This document shows, piece by piece, positions 16,297-17,819 of a stretch of DNA of 17,819 bases. The notes beneath the pieces are model-generated. The model worked only from the letters and a program-made list of their open reading frames with translations. It was not told the origin of the DNA and did not search any database. The stretch lies in contig JAUXXN010000078.1 in NCBI GenBank assembly GCA_030684755.1, positions 1 through 17,819 of the forward strand, in the 5' to 3' direction. Both the position numbers and the translations under genes were made by a program. The first letter of the stretch is position 1, and each line of letters begins with the position of its first letter. This stretch comes from Hydrogenophaga sp. Its GTDB lineage: Bacteria; Pseudomonadota; Gammaproteobacteria; Burkholderiales; Burkholderiaceae_C.

Positions 16297-16334
16297 AGCA
16301 CAGCGCGTGCCCAACCCCGCAACCAGGAACCTTC

Positions 16335-16580
16335 ATGACCACTGTCCACGATCCAGAACGCAAACGTGCTTTGGTGCTGCGCCTCAGGCGGGTCGAGGGG
16401 CAGTTGCGCGGCATACAGAAGCTCATTGAAACCGATGCCGATTGTGAGAAAGTGGCCCAGCAGCTCGCCGCAGCGCGCAAGGCGCTGGACAAAACTTTTT
16501 TCACCATGGTGGGCTGTGTCATTGCGCAAGGCGACGTGCCGCCCGATGATGTGGCCGATATGTTGGCCCGCTTTTCCTGA
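16335..16580 (+). CDS. CsoR/FrmR/CstR-family repressor
   Basis: An 81-residue DUF156 (CsoR-family) transcriptional repressor, a small all-helical oligomer. Family marks are RLRRVEGQLRGIQKLIE, DADCEKVAQQLAAARKALDK and a short C-terminal helix. It has exactly two cysteines, C37 and C61. C37 matches the universal sensing Cys. The His and second Cys of copper CsoR are missing, and C61 does not fall at the second Cys of staphylococcal CstR. With a persulfide dioxygenase gene 18 bp downstream in the same operon, persulfide or sulfide sensing through the thiols is the best inference. ATG 16335 follows AGGAA; the upstream in-frame start at 16275 has no support. It probably autoregulates through the dyads just upstream. 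Confidence 0.87.
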   Translation: MTTVHDPERKRALVLRLRRVEGQLRGIQKLIETDADCEKVAQQLAAARKALDKTFFTMVGCVIAQGDVPPDDVADMLARFS

Positions 16581-16598
16581 ATCTTCCAAGGATCCGCC

Positions 16599-17738
16599 AT
16601 GAACCCGATTCAACGCTTCGACCCCGCTTCCAGCACCTACACCTACGTGTTGTTTGACCCGACCACACGCGACGCGCTCATCATCGACCCGGTGGACGAG
16701 CAGCTGGAGCGCGACCTGGCCACGCTGCGCGAATACGGGCTCAAACTGGCTTGGACGCTGGAAACCCATGCCCACGCCGACCACATCACCAGCGCGGGCA
16801 AGCTCGCCGAGTTGGCGGGAGCCAAAACGGCAGCCCCCATGGGTTGCGGCATCGGCACGGCGGGTGTGCAGTTGCAGCACGGCGACACCTTGCGCTTTGG
16901 TGGTCAAACCCTGCGTGCGCTGCACACGCCCGGTCACACCGCAGGCAGCATGAGTTTTGTGTGGCAAACGCCCGAAGGCGGCCATGTGTTCACCGGCGAC
17001 ACCTTGCTCATCAACGGCTGAGGCCGCACCGACTTACAGACGAGCAGAGCCCAGGCGCTCAACCGCAGCATCACGGCGGTGCTGTTTGCCCTGCCCGACG
17101 CCACCACCGTGTGGCCCGGCCACGACTACCAAGGCCGCACCCATTCCAGCATTGGCCAAGAAAAAGCCAGCAATGCGCGCGTGGCGGGAAAAACCGAGGC
17201 CGAGTTTGTGGCCATCATGGACGGTTTGGGTCTGCCCAAGCCGCGCCGCATGGACGAGGCCGTGCCCGCCAACCTCACGTCGGGCATTCGGCACGACGCC
17301 GACGGTGCCCTGCTGATGCAGCCGCGCCCAGCGGCGGGTGCCCACGCCGGAACGTATGCGGGCGATGTGTCGCCGCAGCTGGCTTGGCAGTGGGTGCAGT
17401 CGGGCCAGGCGGTGTTGGTGGATGTGCGCACCGACGCCGAACGCGAGTGGGTCGGCTTTGTGCCCGGCGCCGTGCCGGTGGCTTGGAAGCAGTGGCCGGG
17501 CATGGCCCTGAACCCACAGTTTGACGACGCGGTGCGCCAAGCCGCTGGTGACGGCCTGCAACTGGTGTTGCTGTGCCGCAGCGGCGTGCGATCGATCGCC
17601 GCCGCCAAACGCGCCACCGAACTGGGCTTGCAGGCTTACAACATTTTGGAAGGCTTTGAGGGCGATCCCGACGCCAGCGCCCAGCGCGGCAGGCAGGGTG
17701 GCTGGCGTTTCCATGGCCTGCCTTGGCGCCAAAACTGA
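16599..17738 (+). pseudogene. Persulfide dioxygenase-rhodanese fusion with in-frame TGA
   Basis: Read through, the frame encodes 379 residues: an ETHE1-like metallo-beta-lactamase-fold dioxygenase, then a rhodanese domain, as in known PDO-rhodanese fusions that oxidise glutathione persulfide to sulfite and exchange sulfur with thiosulfate. Iron-site and fold motifs are THAHADH (H57, H59, D61, H62), PGHT (H113), TGDTL (D134) and WPGHDYQG. The rhodanese active site is CRSGVRS (C326). Codon 141 (17019-17021) is TGA, where the family motif GCGRTDFQ has Cys; the next residues read GRTDLQ in the same frame. Without read-through the product is 140 residues, lacking part of the dioxygenase and the whole rhodanese. 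AAGGA precedes the ATG. Nonsense mutation, sequencing error or selenocysteine are the choices; no convincing bSECIS hairpin follows. Confidence 0.85.
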
Positions 17739-17760
17739 TCGCTTGCCCGAAGCGTGCCGT

Positions 17761-17774
17761 CGTACGTTCGTACG
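17761..17774. repeat. CGTACG inverted/direct repeat after the PDO gene
   Basis: CGTACG-TT-CGTACG follows the PDO-rhodanese stop by 22 nt. It can fold as a 5-bp stem with a GTTC loop, but no T-run follows, so it is not a standard terminator. The remaining right-edge bases (17775-17819) show no recognisable gene. Confidence 0.4.
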
Positions 17775-17819
17775 GTCTGCGACTTCGCGCTTAGCCCTGA
17801 CGGGTCTGCGCAAGCCCTG

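Larger units (their letters stand above)
15989..16334. other. Divergent intergenic region icmF / CsoR-type gene
   Basis: This 346-bp gap holds no gene. It carries the icmF leader (15989-16100), the 16-bp palindrome (16123-16138), a G-rich stretch (16160-16195), an ATACC...GGTAT inverted repeat (16207-16230), an AT-rich -10-like TAAAAT (16250-16255) and two CsoR-operator-like dyads (16254-16269, 16282-16296). It therefore looks like a shared regulatory region for two differently controlled units. No riboswitch-like cobalamin box was recognised. Confidence 0.6.

Noticed and set aside
17022..17070. bSECIS element after the TGA
   Set aside because: The only stem found (GAGC/GCTC around 17047-17060) has four pairs and a loop beginning CC, not the G-containing apical loop of bacterial SECIS elements.
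17079..17738. Independent downstream gene starting at GTG 17079
   Set aside because: It is the in-frame continuation of the interrupted fusion gene; no ribosome-binding site precedes the GTG and it lacks the first half of the dioxygenase domain.

Overview
The window looks like a chromosomal segment from a GC-rich betaproteobacterium, most likely Burkholderiales/Comamonadaceae. This rests on codon bias, the betaproteobacterial type of IcmF, a DUF6352-like protein and a persulfide dioxygenase-rhodanese fusion. The placement is inference from protein character; no search was run. The window reads as a mosaic of short transcription units rather than one pathway operon.

Left part (1-3407): a higBA-type toxin-antitoxin locus on the minus strand, whose toxin frame is cut by an in-frame TAA while the antitoxin is intact; a C-factor-like SDR oxidoreductase on the plus strand; a hemerythrin-domain protein on the minus strand with an FNR/Anr-like site at activator distance from a -10 element; and a 3-hydroxybutyryl-CoA dehydrogenase on the minus strand.

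Middle (3641-8458): a GMC flavin oxidoreductase and a small ABM-fold monooxygenase form a plus-strand pair. Convergent to them on the minus strand are arginase followed by mazE-mazF; the mazEF promoter reaches into the end of the arginase gene. A DUF6352-like protein is divergent from arginase.

Right part (8465-17819): a 1357-residue membrane histidine kinase (periplasmic sensor, five PAS domains, GAF, HisKA, HATPase) with no partner response regulator in view; the fused isobutyryl-CoA mutase IcmF with a perfect 16-bp palindrome upstream; and, divergent from it, a two-gene sulfur operon made of a CsoR/CstR-family repressor and a persulfide dioxygenase-rhodanese fusion. The fusion gene has a TGA exactly where the family has a conserved cysteine (motif GCGRTDFQ). 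That TGA is the most notable signal here: either a fresh nonsense mutation or, less likely, a selenocysteine codon. A second isolated stop (TAA for Tyr in the toxin) in the same window favours mutation or sequencing error. Possible functional links: IcmF yields n-butyryl-CoA, which beta-oxidation carries to the substrate of the dehydrogenase; the repressor and fusion would form a persulfide-detoxification switch.
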